Part shown: in pieces, positions 9,303 through 19,129 of the stretch
How positions within the stretch are numbered: position 1 is the stretch's first letter
Layout: the number at the start of each line of letters is the position of its first letter
Source: Deinococcus hopiensis KR-140
GTDB taxonomy: Bacteria; Deinococcota; Deinococci; Deinococcales; Deinococcaceae
Length of the DNA: 64,000 bases
Assembly: GCF_900176165.1 (NCBI RefSeq)
Contig: NZ_FWWU01000009.1
Span: 2,331,001 to 2,395,000 of the forward strand
Direction of reading: 5' to 3'
Notes under the pieces: model-generated
Told to the model about the DNA's origin: nothing
Database searches by the model: none
Seen by the model: only the letters and a program-made list of their open reading frames with translations
Position numbers and translations under genes: made by a program

Positions 9303-10101
9303 CCTGGAACTCCGGGCGGCGCTTGGCGAGGAAGGCCGAGGTGCCCTCGCGGAAGTCCTTGGTGGCGACGAGCAGGCCGAAGAGGTCCGCCTCGACTTCC
9401 AGCCCGGCCTCCAGCGTGGTGTCCAGACCCCGGCGCACGGCTTCCTTCACGAGCGACAGGGCGATGGGTGCGTTTTTCACCATCTGCTCGGCCACCTCGC
9501 GCGCCTTGGTCAGCGCGTTGTCGGCCACGTAGTTGACGAGGCCCATGTCCAACGCTTCCCCGGCCGTGAGCTGCCGCCCGGTGAGCATCAGGTCCAGCGC
9601 CCGACCCGCCCCGATCAGGCGCGCGAGGCGCTGCGTGCCGCCAAAGCCCGGGAGGAGCCCCAGCGACACCTCCGGCAGGCCGAGCTTTGCTCCCGGCGCG
9701 GCCACCCGCACGTCGCAGGCGAGGGCGAGTTCCAGGCCGCCACCAAGGGCAAAGCCGTTGATGGCCGCGATCACCGGAATGGGCAGGTTGGCGATCTGGT
9801 GCATCACGTCCTGCCCGGCAAGCGAGAGTTCGCGCCCGGCGTACACGTCGCCGAGTTGCGAGAGCTCACCGATGTCCGCCCCCGCCACAAAGGCGCGGTC
9901 GCCGTCTCCAGTGAGGATCAGCGCGCCCACCTCGGGGTCTTCCATGACCAGTTCGACGGCCTGCGAGAGTTCGCTGAGGGTGTCGGCGTTCAGCGCATTC
10001 AGGGCCTTCGGGCGCGAGACGGTCAGCACCACCAGGGGGCCGTGCTGATCGAGCTGCAGATTGCGGAATTCGGTCTCGTCGAGCGTCGTCATGGGCATCA
10101 T
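9295..10101 (-). CDS. Enoyl-CoA hydratase/isomerase (crotonase family)
   Basis: A 268-residue crotonase-fold enzyme. The oxyanion-hole segment AFVAGADIGEL and the two catalytic glutamate regions, GFALGGGLELALACD and LGLPEVSLGLLPGFGGTQR, are both present. It should hydrate trans-2-enoyl-CoA in fatty-acid beta-oxidation. Three ATGs lie close together (10101, 10098, 10092); the last gives a start like that of many homologues. It is upstream of, and overlaps, the HD gene. Confidence 0.92.
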
Positions 10102-10140
10102 CCTGCCACGGCGGGCGGGGGGCGCACCGTGGCGCGCGGC

Positions 10141-10866
10141 TTATGCCCGCGCTGCCCTGTGCAGCCGGACCACGGCTTCCAGCGCCACCCGGACCATCCG
10201 GTCCACCCCGTTGGCGAGAACCTCCTCCGGCACGAGTTGCGGGTCGCCGATGTCGTTGCTGCAGGTGGTGAGGCATCCGGCCCGCAGGCCGTGCTGCGCC
10301 GCGACGAGGAAAATTGCGCTCGCCTCCATCTCGAAGCCCAGCACGCCGCGCGAGGCCCACAGCCGGGCATGTTCGGGGGTGCTGGCGTAGAAGGCGTCTT
10401 CCGTCATCACGAGGCCGGCATGGTGGGCCACCCCCGCTGCGCGGGCCGCCTGCACCGACGCCTCCACCACCTCGAAGCTGGCGGCGGGAGCGTAGGGCGC
10501 GCCCCCCAGCAACTGCCGAGTAGTGCCGTCGTTGGGCACGGCGGCGGTGGCAATCACGAGGTCAGCGGGCCGAACACGGGGCGCCGCGCCACCGAGGGTT
10601 CCCACCCGGATCAGGGTCTTTGCCCCCAGACGCGCAAGTTCTTCCGCAACGATGGCCGCGCTCGGGCACCCCATGCCCGTCGTCTGCACGCTGACGGGCA
10701 CGCCCTGATACGTCCCAGTGAACCCCAGCAGCTGGCGGTGTTCGGCGTAGAGCGTGGCGTCTTCCAGGTACGTTTGCGCGATGTGACGGGCCCGGTGGGG
10801 GTCCCCAGGCAGCAGGACATACTCCGCCACGTCGCCGGCTTGGGCGCGGACATGAATCTGGCTCAT
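10141..10866 (-). CDS. deoD: Purine-nucleoside phosphorylase (DeoD/Udp family)
   Basis: A 241-residue hexameric-type nucleoside phosphorylase. PGDPHRARHIA (20-30) is the phosphate-binding segment, RVGTLGG the central motif, and FEMEASAIFLVA the C-terminal nucleoside-binding segment. It cleaves purine nucleosides with phosphate to base and ribose-1-phosphate. It fits functionally with the nucleoside-type importer at the start of the window. Udp-like uridine activity cannot be excluded from sequence alone. Confidence 0.88.
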   Translation of the reverse strand: MSQIHVRAQAGDVAEYVLLPGDPHRARHIAQTYLEDATLYAEHRQLLGFTGTYQGVPVSVQTTGMGCPSAAIVAEELARLGAKTLIRVGTLGGAAPRVRPADLVIATAAVPNDGTTRQLLGGAPYAPAASFEVVEASVQAARAAGVAHHAGLVMTEDAFYASTPEHARLWASRGVLGFEMEASAIFLVAAQHGLRAGCLTTCSNDIGDPQLVPEEVLANGVDRMVRVALEAVVRLHRAARA

Positions 10867-10873
10867 GGGGGCG

Positions 10874-10879
10874 AGTATA
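10874..10879 (-). promoter_or_regulatory. -10 box of the nucleoside phosphorylase gene
   Basis: TATACT on the minus strand, 7 nt before ATG 10866; leaderless-type spacing. Confidence 0.5.
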
Positions 10880-10960
10880 CGGGCCGCTTCCCGGGCGGCG
10901 GCCTTCCCGAACGGGCGTTCTCATACTGCCAGCGCCTGAAGCTTTCCTCATGAAGTGAGA

Positions 10961-11006
10961 GCACAAAGGAAAGAATATCTTTCTCATACATTTGCCTCTT
11001 TTGTGC
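10961..11006 (+). promoter_or_regulatory. AT-rich nested inverted repeat upstream of the SLH gene
   Basis: The 363 bp gap 10867-11229 holds no gene but is unusually AT-rich. GCACAAA (10961-10967) pairs with TTTGTGC (11000-11006). Inside it, GAAAGA (10969-10974) pairs with TCTTTC (10978-10983). It could be an operator or an RNA structure; no known riboswitch pattern is recognised. Confidence 0.35.
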
Positions 11007-11031
11007 GTAAATAGCCTGACTTCTTTACTCA

Positions 11032-11037
11032 TATAAT
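11032..11037 (+). promoter_or_regulatory. Consensus -10 (TATAAT) for the SLH surface-protein gene
   Basis: A perfect TATAAT, rare in this GC-rich DNA, without a clear -35 at 16-18 nt. TTGTGC (11001) with TTTACT (11024) at 17 nt is an alternative promoter. Either implies a leader of roughly 185-200 nt before ATG 11230, long for this genome. Confidence 0.4.
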
Positions 11038-11229
11038 ACGCCACTTTCCTCACGATGAGCTTAGATAAGGGTCAATCCGGTCAGCTTGAGAAAAAACACG
11101 GGTGTCGGGAGAAGGTTCTGGAGTTACGATTCACAGCGTACTCACGGGCCCTGCCTACGGTGAGTCCGTGCACCGGGGCCACGCGCCGTACCCGTGCGAG
11201 CAACAGTTGTATTCGAAAAGGAGAATTAG

Positions 11230-12489
11230 ATGCACAAGTCCCTGATGATCGCCTCGACCCTGGCCCTTAGCCTCGGCGCTGCCAGCGCGCAGACCGATAC
11301 GAACACCACGACCACCCAGACGACGACCACCGCCACGCCCGCACAGACCGTGACCTTCACGGACGTGCCGGCCGGTCACTGGGCCAAAGACGCCGTGGAC
11401 TTGATCGTGCAGCGCGGTCTGATTCAGGGCTTTCCCGACGGCACCTTCCGCGGCAACGAGAACCTGACGCGCTACCAGGCCGCCCTGATCTTCTACCGCC
11501 TGCTGCAGAGCGGCGCGCTGAGCAGCGGCAGCCTCACCCAGGCGGACCTGACTACGATTACCAACGGCATGCAGGAAGTCAGCACCGAGCTGGCCGCCGT
11601 GAGCAGCCGCGTAACCGACCTGGAGCAGCTGACCGCCGACCAGCAGGCCCGCATCACGGCCCTGGAAGAACGCATCAGCACCCTGAGCGGCGGTGCCGCC
11701 AACGCGGACGTGGCGGCGCTGACTGCCCGCATCGACGCGCTGGAAGCGGCTGTGCGCAACATCCCGGCGGGTCCTGCCGGTGCAGCGGGCCCGGCGGGTC
11801 CTGCCGGCCCGGCGGGTCCTGCCGGTGCAGCGGGCGCGGCGGCCGACACGGCCGCGCTTGAGGCCCGTATCGCGGCCCTGGAGCAGCGCGCGACCACAAG
11901 CACCACCACGAGCACCACCGCCACCGTAACCACCACGCCCGACACGACCGCCACCACGACTCCCACCACCGTCGTGATCGGCGACACCGCCCCCGTCGCC
12001 AACGCCGACACCCGCGGCAACCTGTACGCTGGGGTCAGCGGCAGCGCGAGCAGCGGCAGCTGCATCGTCGGCACCCGTACGGTCAACTACTGCGTCGGCT
12101 TCGGCGGCATGGTCGGCAGCACCCAGGTTATCGGGCCCTTCGGTGCCCGCGTGGCCGCCGAGTACAAGCCCGGCCGCGGCGCGGTCTCGGCCGACGTGAA
12201 CGCCACCTACCAGCTGGGCACGGGCACCAACCTGCAGCCCTACGTGGGCGTGGGTCTGGGCATCACCAGCAGCCGTACCCGCACCACGGGCGCGACCAAC
12301 AACGTCACCGACACCTACGCCAACGCGCTCGTCGGGGCTGACTTCCAGCTCACGCCCTCCATTGCCGCCTTCGTCGAGGGCAGCGGCCGCTACTACCTGA
12401 GCAACAAGGGCGTCGGCGCGCTGAACACCGGCACCGAAACCCGCGGCTTCGTCCCCGCCGTCAAGGCCGGCCTGAAGTTCTACTTCTAA
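11230..12489 (+). CDS. SLH-domain surface protein with collagen-like segment and C-terminal beta-barrel
   Basis: A 419-residue exported protein. Signal peptide 1-20 ends at ASA. A Thr-rich stretch follows (21-38), then one SLH domain (about 40-95, with FTDVPAGHWAKDAVDLI and FPDGTFRGNENLTRYQAA), then a coiled coil (about 108-178). Eight Gly-X-Y triplets (181-204), a second coil, a Thr-rich linker (about 220-248) and a beta-strand-rich C-terminus (about 260-419) ending in aromatic FYF complete it. SLH domains bind the cell wall in Deinococcus and relatives; the C-terminal aromatic residue is typical of outer-membrane barrels. It probably links outer membrane to peptidoglycan. SD AAAGGAG lies just upstream. 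Confidence 0.88.
   Translation: MHKSLMIASTLALSLGAASAQTDTNTTTTQTTTTATPAQTVTFTDVPAGHWAKDAVDLIVQRGLIQGFPDGTFRGNENLTRYQAALIFYRLLQSGALSSGSLTQADLTTITNGMQEVSTELAAVSSRVTDLEQLTADQQARITALEERISTLSGGAANADVAALTARIDALEAAVRNIPAGPAGAAGPAGPAGPAGPAGAAGAAADTAALEARIAALEQRATTSTTTSTTATVTTTPDTTATTTPTTVVIGDTAPVANADTRGNLYAGVSGSASSGSCIVGTRTVNYCVGFGGMVGSTQVIGPFGARVAAEYKPGRGAVSADVNATYQLGTGTNLQPYVGVGLGITSSRTRTTGATNNVTDTYANALVGADFQLTPSIAAFVEGSGRYYLSNKGVGALNTGTETRGFVPAVKAGLKFYF
11770..11841 (+). repeat. Collagen-like Gly-X-Y repeat
   Basis: Eight consecutive triplets (GPA or GAA) encoded by near-identical short DNA units inside the SLH gene, between two coiled coils. The repetition could change in length by slippage or recombination. 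Confidence 0.85.
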
Positions 12490-12503
12490 GTCTCTCCCCG
12501 AGG

Positions 12504-12534
12504 CAGGCTCCCCATGTGGGGAGCCTGTTTTTTT
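12504..12534 (+). terminator. Rho-independent terminator of the SLH gene
   Basis: A perfect 10 bp stem (CAGGCTCCCC with GGGGAGCCTG), loop ATGT and seven T, 14 nt after the stop. The strongest terminator in the window. Confidence 0.92.
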
Positions 12535-12613
12535 GATTTGTCCTTAGTTTTCGGGCGTGAGGCCCGGCGAACTTTCGATGCCTTTTGCCCCGTTCCCCGG
12601 CCGTGACACGCGC

Positions 12614-12619
12614 TAGACT
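12614..12619 (+). promoter_or_regulatory. -10 box of the lapA-like/recJ operon
   Basis: TAGACT 8 nt before ATG 12628; leaderless-type spacing. It supports the start of the lapA-like gene. Confidence 0.5.
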
Positions 12620-12627
12620 GTTCGCCT

Positions 12628-12963
12628 ATGCGACTCGTGGGCTTCGTTCAGGTGTTGCTGCTGCTCGCCCTCGGCGCTTACCTGCTGCTCGTCGCGTTGG
12701 AAAACCCCGCGACCGTGCGCCTGCCCCTGCCGCTGGGACAGGGCGAACTGGTGGTGTCGGTGGGAAGCACGGTGGCGCTCTCGATGGCGCTCGGAGCGGC
12801 CTACGCCGCACTGCTGTTGCTGCCGCCGCTGTGGGTGGCCGGGCAGAGACGCCGGCGCGCCGTGCGCGAACGCCAGGCCCTCGAAGGCCGCCTGGCCGCT
12901 GCGCTGCAAGCCCGGCTGGGCACGCTTCCGTCCGCGCCGGAACAGGCCCTGGAGCCCCGGTGA
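12628..12963 (+). CDS. LapA-like (DUF1049) two-helix membrane protein
   Basis: A 111-residue protein with two transmembrane helices (about 5-24 and 46-68) and a basic cytoplasmic tail rich in Arg. The pattern ALENPATVRLPLPLGQ between the helices matches the DUF1049/LapA family. Its stop overlaps the recJ start in GTGA (12960-12963), so it is translationally coupled to recJ. Its function here is unknown. Confidence 0.75.
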   Translation: MRLVGFVQVLLLLALGAYLLLVALENPATVRLPLPLGQGELVVSVGSTVALSMALGAAYAALLLLPPLWVAGQRRRRAVRERQALEGRLAAALQARLGTLPSAPEQALEPR

Positions 12964-15095
12964 AGCGCGCCACGCCTTCCCTGCCCGAGTCCCGCTGGCT
13001 GCTCGCGCCGCCAGCCAGCCGTGCGGCCCTGCTGGACAGCATGCGCGCGTGGCACGTTTCGCCGCCGCTCGCGCAGGTGCTGCACGGGCGTGGCCTGACC
13101 CCAGCCCTGCTTGACCCGCCGCTGACGCTGACGCCCAACCCCGCCCTCCGGGAAGCGGCGCGGCGCATTGTGGGCGCGGTCCGCGCGAGAAAACGCATCC
13201 GCATCCACGGCGACTACGACGCCGACGGCGTGAGCGCCACCGCCACCCTGGTCCTGGGGCTGCGCGAACTGGGCGCGGAGATTCACGGCTTCATTCCCCA
13301 CCGCCTGAACGAGGGGTACGGCATTCATCCGGACCGGGTGGAAGAACACGCCTCCGCGTGTGACCTGCTGGTGACGGTGGACTGCGGCGTGACCAACCTG
13401 GAAGAGGTGCGGGACATTCTCGCGCGGGGCACCGAGGTGATTGTGACGGACCACCACGCGCCCGGCCCCAGCTTTCCGGACTGCCTGGTGGTTCACCCCC
13501 ACGAGACGGATGGCTACGATGCCGATCTGCACAACCTGACCGGCGCGGGCGTGGCCTACCACCTGCTGTGGGCGGTGCGCGAGGAACTGGGCCTCCCCGC
13601 TCCTCTGGAGCTGAGTGCCCTGGCGACGCTGGGCACGGTGGCAGACGTGGCCCCGCTGATCGGAGAGAACCGGGCCCTGGTGCGCGCGGGACTGGCGGCG
13701 CTGGGAACCTCCTCGCAACCCGGGATTCGCGCGCTGCTGAAGGCGAAGAAAGTCCGGCGGCCCACGGCGCGGGACGTGGCCTTTCTCCTCGCGCCGCTGA
13801 TCAATGCGGCGGGACGGATGGGCGACGCCGATCTGGCGTTGGAGCTGCTGACCACCACGAGCGATCACCAGGCCGAGGTGCTCGTCAAGCTGCTGGAAAC
13901 GTCGAACGTCAAGCGGCGCGAGTTGCAAGACCGCATGTACGCCGAGGCCCTGATCCTGGCGGATCCCGATGCGCCCGCCGTCGTGGTCACCAAGGACGAC
14001 TGGCACGCGGGCGTGATGGGCATCGTGGCGAGCAAGCTGGTCGAGGCGTTTCACAAGCCCACTTACGTCGTCGCGCAGGGCAAGGGTTCGGTGCGCAGCA
14101 CGCCGGGCATCAGCGCCGTGGAGGGCCTGCGGGTGGCCCAGGACCTGCTCAAGCGCTTCGGCGGTCACCCAGGAGCGGCAGGCTTCGCGCTGGACGAGGC
14201 CAACTTCCCCGCCTTGCGGGAACGCCTGAACGCCTATGTCGCCCGGTTTCCCCGGCCCGTGCCCGTCTGGCGGCTGGACGCGCCGCTGCCCACCCTGGGG
14301 GCCACGCCGGACCTCGTGCTGGAAGCGGCGGGCTTCGAGCCCTTCGGTACCGGACACGCGCCGCCGCTGTGGCACGTGCGCGAGCCCCTGGGCGGGACCC
14401 GCCTGGTGGGCAAGCGGGGCGACACGCTGCAGTTTCAGATTGGCAACCTGCGGGGGGTCAAGTACGGCGAGTCAAGCGCTGCACCCGGCGAGCGCGACCT
14501 CGCCGCCCACCTCGTGACCTCGGAGTGGGGCGGGCGGGAGCGGCTGGAACTGCACGGACAGGCACTGCGCACGCCGGGGCAGCTGGGCCTGGACACGCTC
14601 CACGGGGACGCGCCGCCCCTGCCCCGTCTGGACCCGCGAGAGGCGATGAACCACCTCAAGGCCGGGGCGAGCGCCTATGCCACCGGTCCTGTCGCCGCCT
14701 ACCTGCGCGATCAGGTGCCGGGCCTGACGCTGACGCAGGCCGGAGAGACGCACCCCGGCGGCGAACTGATCCTGTACGCCCTGCCCGCCGAGGCGGACCT
14801 GAAGCGCTGGCTGGGTGAAGGCCGGATGGCCTTTGCCTTCGGTCCCAAGACGCTGGCAGAGCTGGAGGGCAGTCTCTCGCGCCAGCACCTCTCGCCGCCG
14901 TCCACCAATCCGCTGGTGGACGCACGGGCGGGCATGGAGACGGCGGCCGACGCCTACCGCCGCTGGCAGTGGGCACACCTGTACCGCGTGCTGGACGATC
15001 CGGGCTGGAGTTCGGCCGTACGGCACCTGCTGGGGCTGGAGGATGGCGCGGCTTTGGTGGAGGAAGCGGCGGAGTTGGCGGCCGCGAACGACTGA
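12960..15095 (+). CDS. recJ: Single-stranded-DNA-specific exonuclease RecJ
   Basis: A 711-residue 5'-3' ssDNA exonuclease of RecF-pathway recombination and base-excision repair. DHH-family motifs are intact: HGDYDADGVS (83-92), TVDCG (139-143), VTDHHAPG (162-169) and GTVADVAPL further on. The DHHA1 region with GGHPGAAGF follows, then an OB-fold and a C-terminal extension typical of Deinococcus RecJ. The GTG start at 12960 overlaps the lapA-like stop by 4 nt. Deinococcus lacks RecBC, so RecJ is a main resection nuclease there. Confidence 0.95.
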   Translation: MKRATPSLPESRWLLAPPASRAALLDSMRAWHVSPPLAQVLHGRGLTPALLDPPLTLTPNPALREAARRIVGAVRARKRIRIHGDYDADGVSATATLVLGLRELGAEIHGFIPHRLNEGYGIHPDRVEEHASACDLLVTVDCGVTNLEEVRDILARGTEVIVTDHHAPGPSFPDCLVVHPHETDGYDADLHNLTGAGVAYHLLWAVREELGLPAPLELSALATLGTVADVAPLIGENRALVRAGLAALGTSSQPGIRALLKAKKVRRPTARDVAFLLAPLINAAGRMGDADLALELLTTTSDHQAEVLVKLLETSNVKRRELQDRMYAEALILADPDAPAVVVTKDDWHAGVMGIVASKLVEAFHKPTYVVAQGKGSVRSTPGISAVEGLRVAQDLLKRFGGHPGAAGFALDEANFPALRERLNAYVARFPRPVPVWRLDAPLPTLGATPDLVLEAAGFEPFGTGHAPPLWHVREPLGGTRLVGKRGDTLQFQIGNLRGVKYGESSAAPGERDLAAHLVTSEWGGRERLELHGQALRTPGQLGLDTLHGDAPPLPRLDPREAMNHLKAGASAYATGPVAAYLRDQVPGLTLTQAGETHPGGELILYALPAEADLKRWLGEGRMAFAFGPKTLAELEGSLSRQHLSPPSTNPLVDARAGMETAADAYRRWQWAHLYRVLDDPGWSSAVRHLLGLEDGAALVEEAAELAAAND

Positions 15096-15098
15096 GGC

Positions 15099-15246
15099 GG
15101 CGAAGCCAGGGTTGAGGACGCGCTCCCCGCACGCCCCCTCAACCCTGGCTTCGCCAAGCCCTCTCCCCTCCGGGGAAGAGGGGGAAAGATTTCGGCCCTC
15201 TCCCCCGGAGAAACCCCGCCCTGCTGCGCTGCGCAGCAGGGCGGGG
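15099..15246. terminator. Three consecutive hairpins between convergent recJ and the isomerase-like gene
   Basis: First, a perfect 19 bp inverted repeat (15099-15117 with 15137-15155). Second, an imperfect C-rich/G-rich hairpin (about 15160-15186). Third, perfect 16 bp arms around one T (15214-15246). There is no T-run. They fill the convergent gap and probably stop transcription from both sides. Confidence 0.65.
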
Positions 15247-15266
15247 GCCACCCAAAACGCTCTGCT

Positions 15267-16289
<1,023 letters not shown>

Positions 16290-16383
16290 GCTCCCCGGTG
16301 TAGCACATCTCCCGCGCGCGCCCCCGAGGTTTCCCCGCCATTTGACCGATGCTGGAGGCGCGGCCGCGTGCGATCCTGCCTGG

Positions 16384-17364
16384 GTGACGTACCGCGAGTT
16401 CACCCCCGATTCCCGTTTGCAGGGCCTGGTGCGCCTGTACTGGGAGGTGGAGGAAAATCACGGTCCGGGCGAGGAGGAACACCGCTTTATGCCCGAGCGT
16501 TCGGTCCGGCTGACCTTCTACGCGGGCGAGTCGTGGCACGGCTCCCCGGTCACGGGTGAACTCGGGCCGATGCCCGCCGCCTCGCTGTTCGGCATGACCC
16601 TGGCGCCCCTGCGGGTGGTCTCGCGGGGCCACACCTGCGCGCTGGGCGTGGAGCTGTACCCGTGGGGCGCGCGGCAACTGTTTGGATGGGACATCGGCAC
16701 CGCCTCGCTGGACCTGCTGCCGGAATACGGGGGGGTGAGCCGAGAGGTCTGCGGGCTCCTCGACGTGCAGGACTGGGCGGGGGCGCGGGCGCGGCTGGAA
16801 GTCTGGCTGCTGGCCCTGCACGGGGAGCGCGCGCGCGAGGCGGGCGTGGGCGTGCAGGCGGCCACGCAGCTTTACCGCTCGCTGGGTACCCTCCGCATCG
16901 GTGGGCTGGCCGCTGAACTGGAGCTCAGCCCCCGGCAACTGGAGCGGGCCTTCCGCGAAGAGGTGGGCGTGACCGCCAAGACCCTCGCCCGCCTGATCCG
17001 CTTCGAGGAGGTTCACAACCGGCTGTGGCTGCGGCCCACCACACCTCTGGCCCCCCTCGCCTATGCGCTCGGCTTCTCGGATCAGGCCCACCTCACGCGT
17101 GAGTTCCGGGCGCTGTCGCACATGACGCCGCGGGCCTTTACCCACTTCGTTCGGCAGCACCTGTACGGCGAGCGGGCCGAGATCGAGTCGCGGCTGCAGC
17201 ACTCGGCACTGGATCACTGGGGCCCGGATCACTGGGGCCCGGATCACTCGGGCCTGGACCACTCGGGCCTGACGGGCCACGGCCTGGCAAATCCACGTGC
17301 GGGTGACCCACAGGTGGGGCCGGCGCAAGGGTTCAGATCGGCGGCGTCACCTCCCATGTTGTGA
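16384..17364 (+). CDS. AraC-family transcriptional regulator with repetitive tail
   Basis: A 326-residue regulator. The N-terminal sensor-like region (YREFTPDSRLQGLVRLYWEV) resembles DUF6597-type domains. The AraC double helix-turn-helix spans about residues 165-265 (GGLAAELELSPRQLERAFRE and YALGFSDQAHLTREFRAL). After the HTH come five 5-residue units (272-296) of the DHWGP/DHSGL type and a disordered tail. GTG 16384 is chosen because a GATCCT -10-like box lies 6 nt before it. It is divergent from the isomerase-like gene; its target is unknown. Confidence 0.88.
   Translation: MTYREFTPDSRLQGLVRLYWEVEENHGPGEEEHRFMPERSVRLTFYAGESWHGSPVTGELGPMPAASLFGMTLAPLRVVSRGHTCALGVELYPWGARQLFGWDIGTASLDLLPEYGGVSREVCGLLDVQDWAGARARLEVWLLALHGERAREAGVGVQAATQLYRSLGTLRIGGLAAELELSPRQLERAFREEVGVTAKTLARLIRFEEVHNRLWLRPTTPLAPLAYALGFSDQAHLTREFRALSHMTPRAFTHFVRQHLYGERAEIESRLQHSALDHWGPDHWGPDHSGLDHSGLTGHGLANPRAGDPQVGPAQGFRSAASPPML
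17197..17271 (+). repeat. Tandem 15-nt repeat inside the AraC gene
   Basis: Five in-frame 15-nt units: one diverged, two identical GATCACTGGGGCCCG, then GATCACTCGGGCCTG and GACCACTCGGGCCTG. They encode a His-Trp/Ser-Gly pentapeptide tail. Confidence 0.9.
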
Positions 17365-17601
17365 GGGCGGTGCAGGCTTCTCAGGGCGCAACAGGCGTGT
17401 CAGGCTCCCGCGGAGACGAGAGAGCTTCCCGGCTGCAGGAAAAGCCTGGGAAGCAAAGTGGGGTCCTCTCCGTCTGTGTCGAGGGCAGGCTGCGCTTGCC
17501 ACCCCATCCTCTCCTGGGGAGCTCGACCAGTCCCGCACAAGGGGAAGGAGCGTACAACCACGCCCCACCACCCCATGTAAGACCCCACCTGGCCTGAGCG
17601 C

Positions 17602-18830
17602 ATGAGTGCGTTCTCCCCTACGGCCCCACCGTCTCCCCGTCCCCACGCGCCGCCGCTGTTTATGCCCGTTACGGCCTTTTTGTTCGCCGTCGGTATTGGG
17701 CTGGTCTTTCCGGTGCTGCCATACATCGTGGCGCAGCACGTGCCCAGGTCTCGCAGCAGGCCGCTGTGATTGGCTTTCTCGGCGCGACGTACGCGCTGTG
17801 TTCTTTCTTTGCCTCCCCGGTGCTGGGAGCCCTGAGCGACGCCTATAGACGGCGGCCCGTGCTGATGCTCAGCCTGCTGGGCTCGGGCACCGGGTACCTC
17901 GTTTTCGGGATCGGGGGCAGCCTGACCATGCTGTTTTTGGGCCGCATCATCGACCGGCTGTGTGCGGGGGGGCCTGAGCGCCATCTTCGGCGACGTGGCG
18001 GACACGACCCCGGAGGAAGAACGCGGCGAGGTGTTCGGGCAGATCGGCGCGACGGTGGGGGCAGGTTTTATCATCGGCCCGGCCATCGGCGGCCTCGCCT
18101 CTCACCTCAGCCTGAACGCCGCGATGTTTCTGGCGGCGGGCGTGTCGCTGCTCAATCTGCTGTGGGGCGCGTTTGTGCTGCCCGAGAGCCTCTCGCCCGA
18201 AAAGCGCAGCAAGCACTTCGACGCCGCGCACCTGAACCCACTGCGCCAACGCTCGCGGGCGCTGGCCTACCCGGCCGTGCGGCGGCTGGTGTCGGTCAGC
18301 GTGCTGTTTATCCTGCCCTTTTCCAGTATGCAGGTGGCGCTGTCGCTGCTGGGACGCGGCACCCTGGGCTGGGGGCCGGCCCAGGTCAGCACCGCCTTTA
18401 TCCGGGTGGGGTGCTGCGACATTGTGGCCCAGGGCCTGCTGCTGCCGCACTTGCGAAAGCGGCTGGGTGAGCGCGGCGTGGCGCTGCTGGGCCTCTCGCT
18501 GGGCGTAATGGGCATGGTGTGTGTATGGCGCTGCTGCCCGCGCTCCCCTTCCCGGGCCTGCTGTACTTCAGCGTGATGGCCTTCGCGGTGGGTGAGGGGA
18601 TTTTCAACGCCGCCCTGGGCGCGCTGGTGTTCATCGCCGCACCGAATGCAGCGCAGGGACAGGTGCAGGGCGGCGTTCGGCTCACTGGCGCAGGTGGCCA
18701 GCGCGGCGGTCAGCTCTACGCGCGCCTGGGTCCGGCGGCCACCTTCGGCACAGGCGCGGTCCTCGTGTTCGCCGCGCTGGCCCTGCTGACCTCGCAGCGC
18801 CCGGGGGCCCAGGTGCAGGCGGCAGACTGA
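17602..18830 (+). pseudogene. Frameshifted MFS (TetA/TCR-like) transporter gene
   Basis: One MFS protein is recoverable only by changing frame several times. The first frame (17602-17740) gives PVTAFLFAVGIGLVFPVLPY. The next begins QVSQQAAVIGFLGATYALCS, and ALSDAYRRRPVLML is the MFS motif A region. The frame then changes at a G7 run (17966-17972) into GLSAIFGDVADTTPEEERGE, and again at a GT repeat near 18515-18522. Two further shifts enclose about 18680-18715. At least four or five indels make it nonfunctional. TetA-like proteins of this sort are drug/H+ antiporters. The preceding 237 bp gap shows no feature. Confidence 0.85.
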
Positions 18831-18846
18831 CCCCACCACATGAGAA

Positions 18847-18886
18847 GAAGCCGAAAAAGACCCGCCCCAGCGTCTTTTCCGGCTTC
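18847..18886. terminator. Bidirectional terminator-like hairpin
   Basis: A 15 bp stem with one mismatch (GAAGCCGAAAAAGAC against GTCTTTTCCGGCTTC) just after the MFS pseudogene, with A-rich and T-rich inner arms. Confidence 0.6.
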
Positions 18887-18971
18887 ATGTGATCTTGAGG
18901 GTGCGTGCTAGAATCGCCCGCGTGCGCTTTCGGAACTGGCCCCACGTTCCCCTTGCCCTGAGGGGACACCA

Positions 18972-18996
18972 CAAAAACACCACCCGGAAGGGGTGG
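18972..18996 (-). terminator. Terminator of tRNA-Arg
   Basis: Minus-strand hairpin CCACCC-CTTCC-GGGTGG followed by TGTTTTTG, 15 nt beyond the tRNA 3' end. Confidence 0.75.
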
Positions 18997-19011
18997 CGTT
19001 CTTTGCGGTTG

Positions 19012-19105
<94 letters not shown>

Positions 19106-19129
19106 GCACGGCTGTCAGGAGGAGATCAA

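Noticed and set aside
10961..11040. Possible riboswitch upstream of the SLH gene
   Set aside because: The inverted repeats do not match any riboswitch core I recognise, and the downstream gene is structural.
17212..17256. Tandem 15-nt units considered as a small CRISPR-like array
   Set aside because: Units are contiguous without spacers, in frame inside a gene, and too short.
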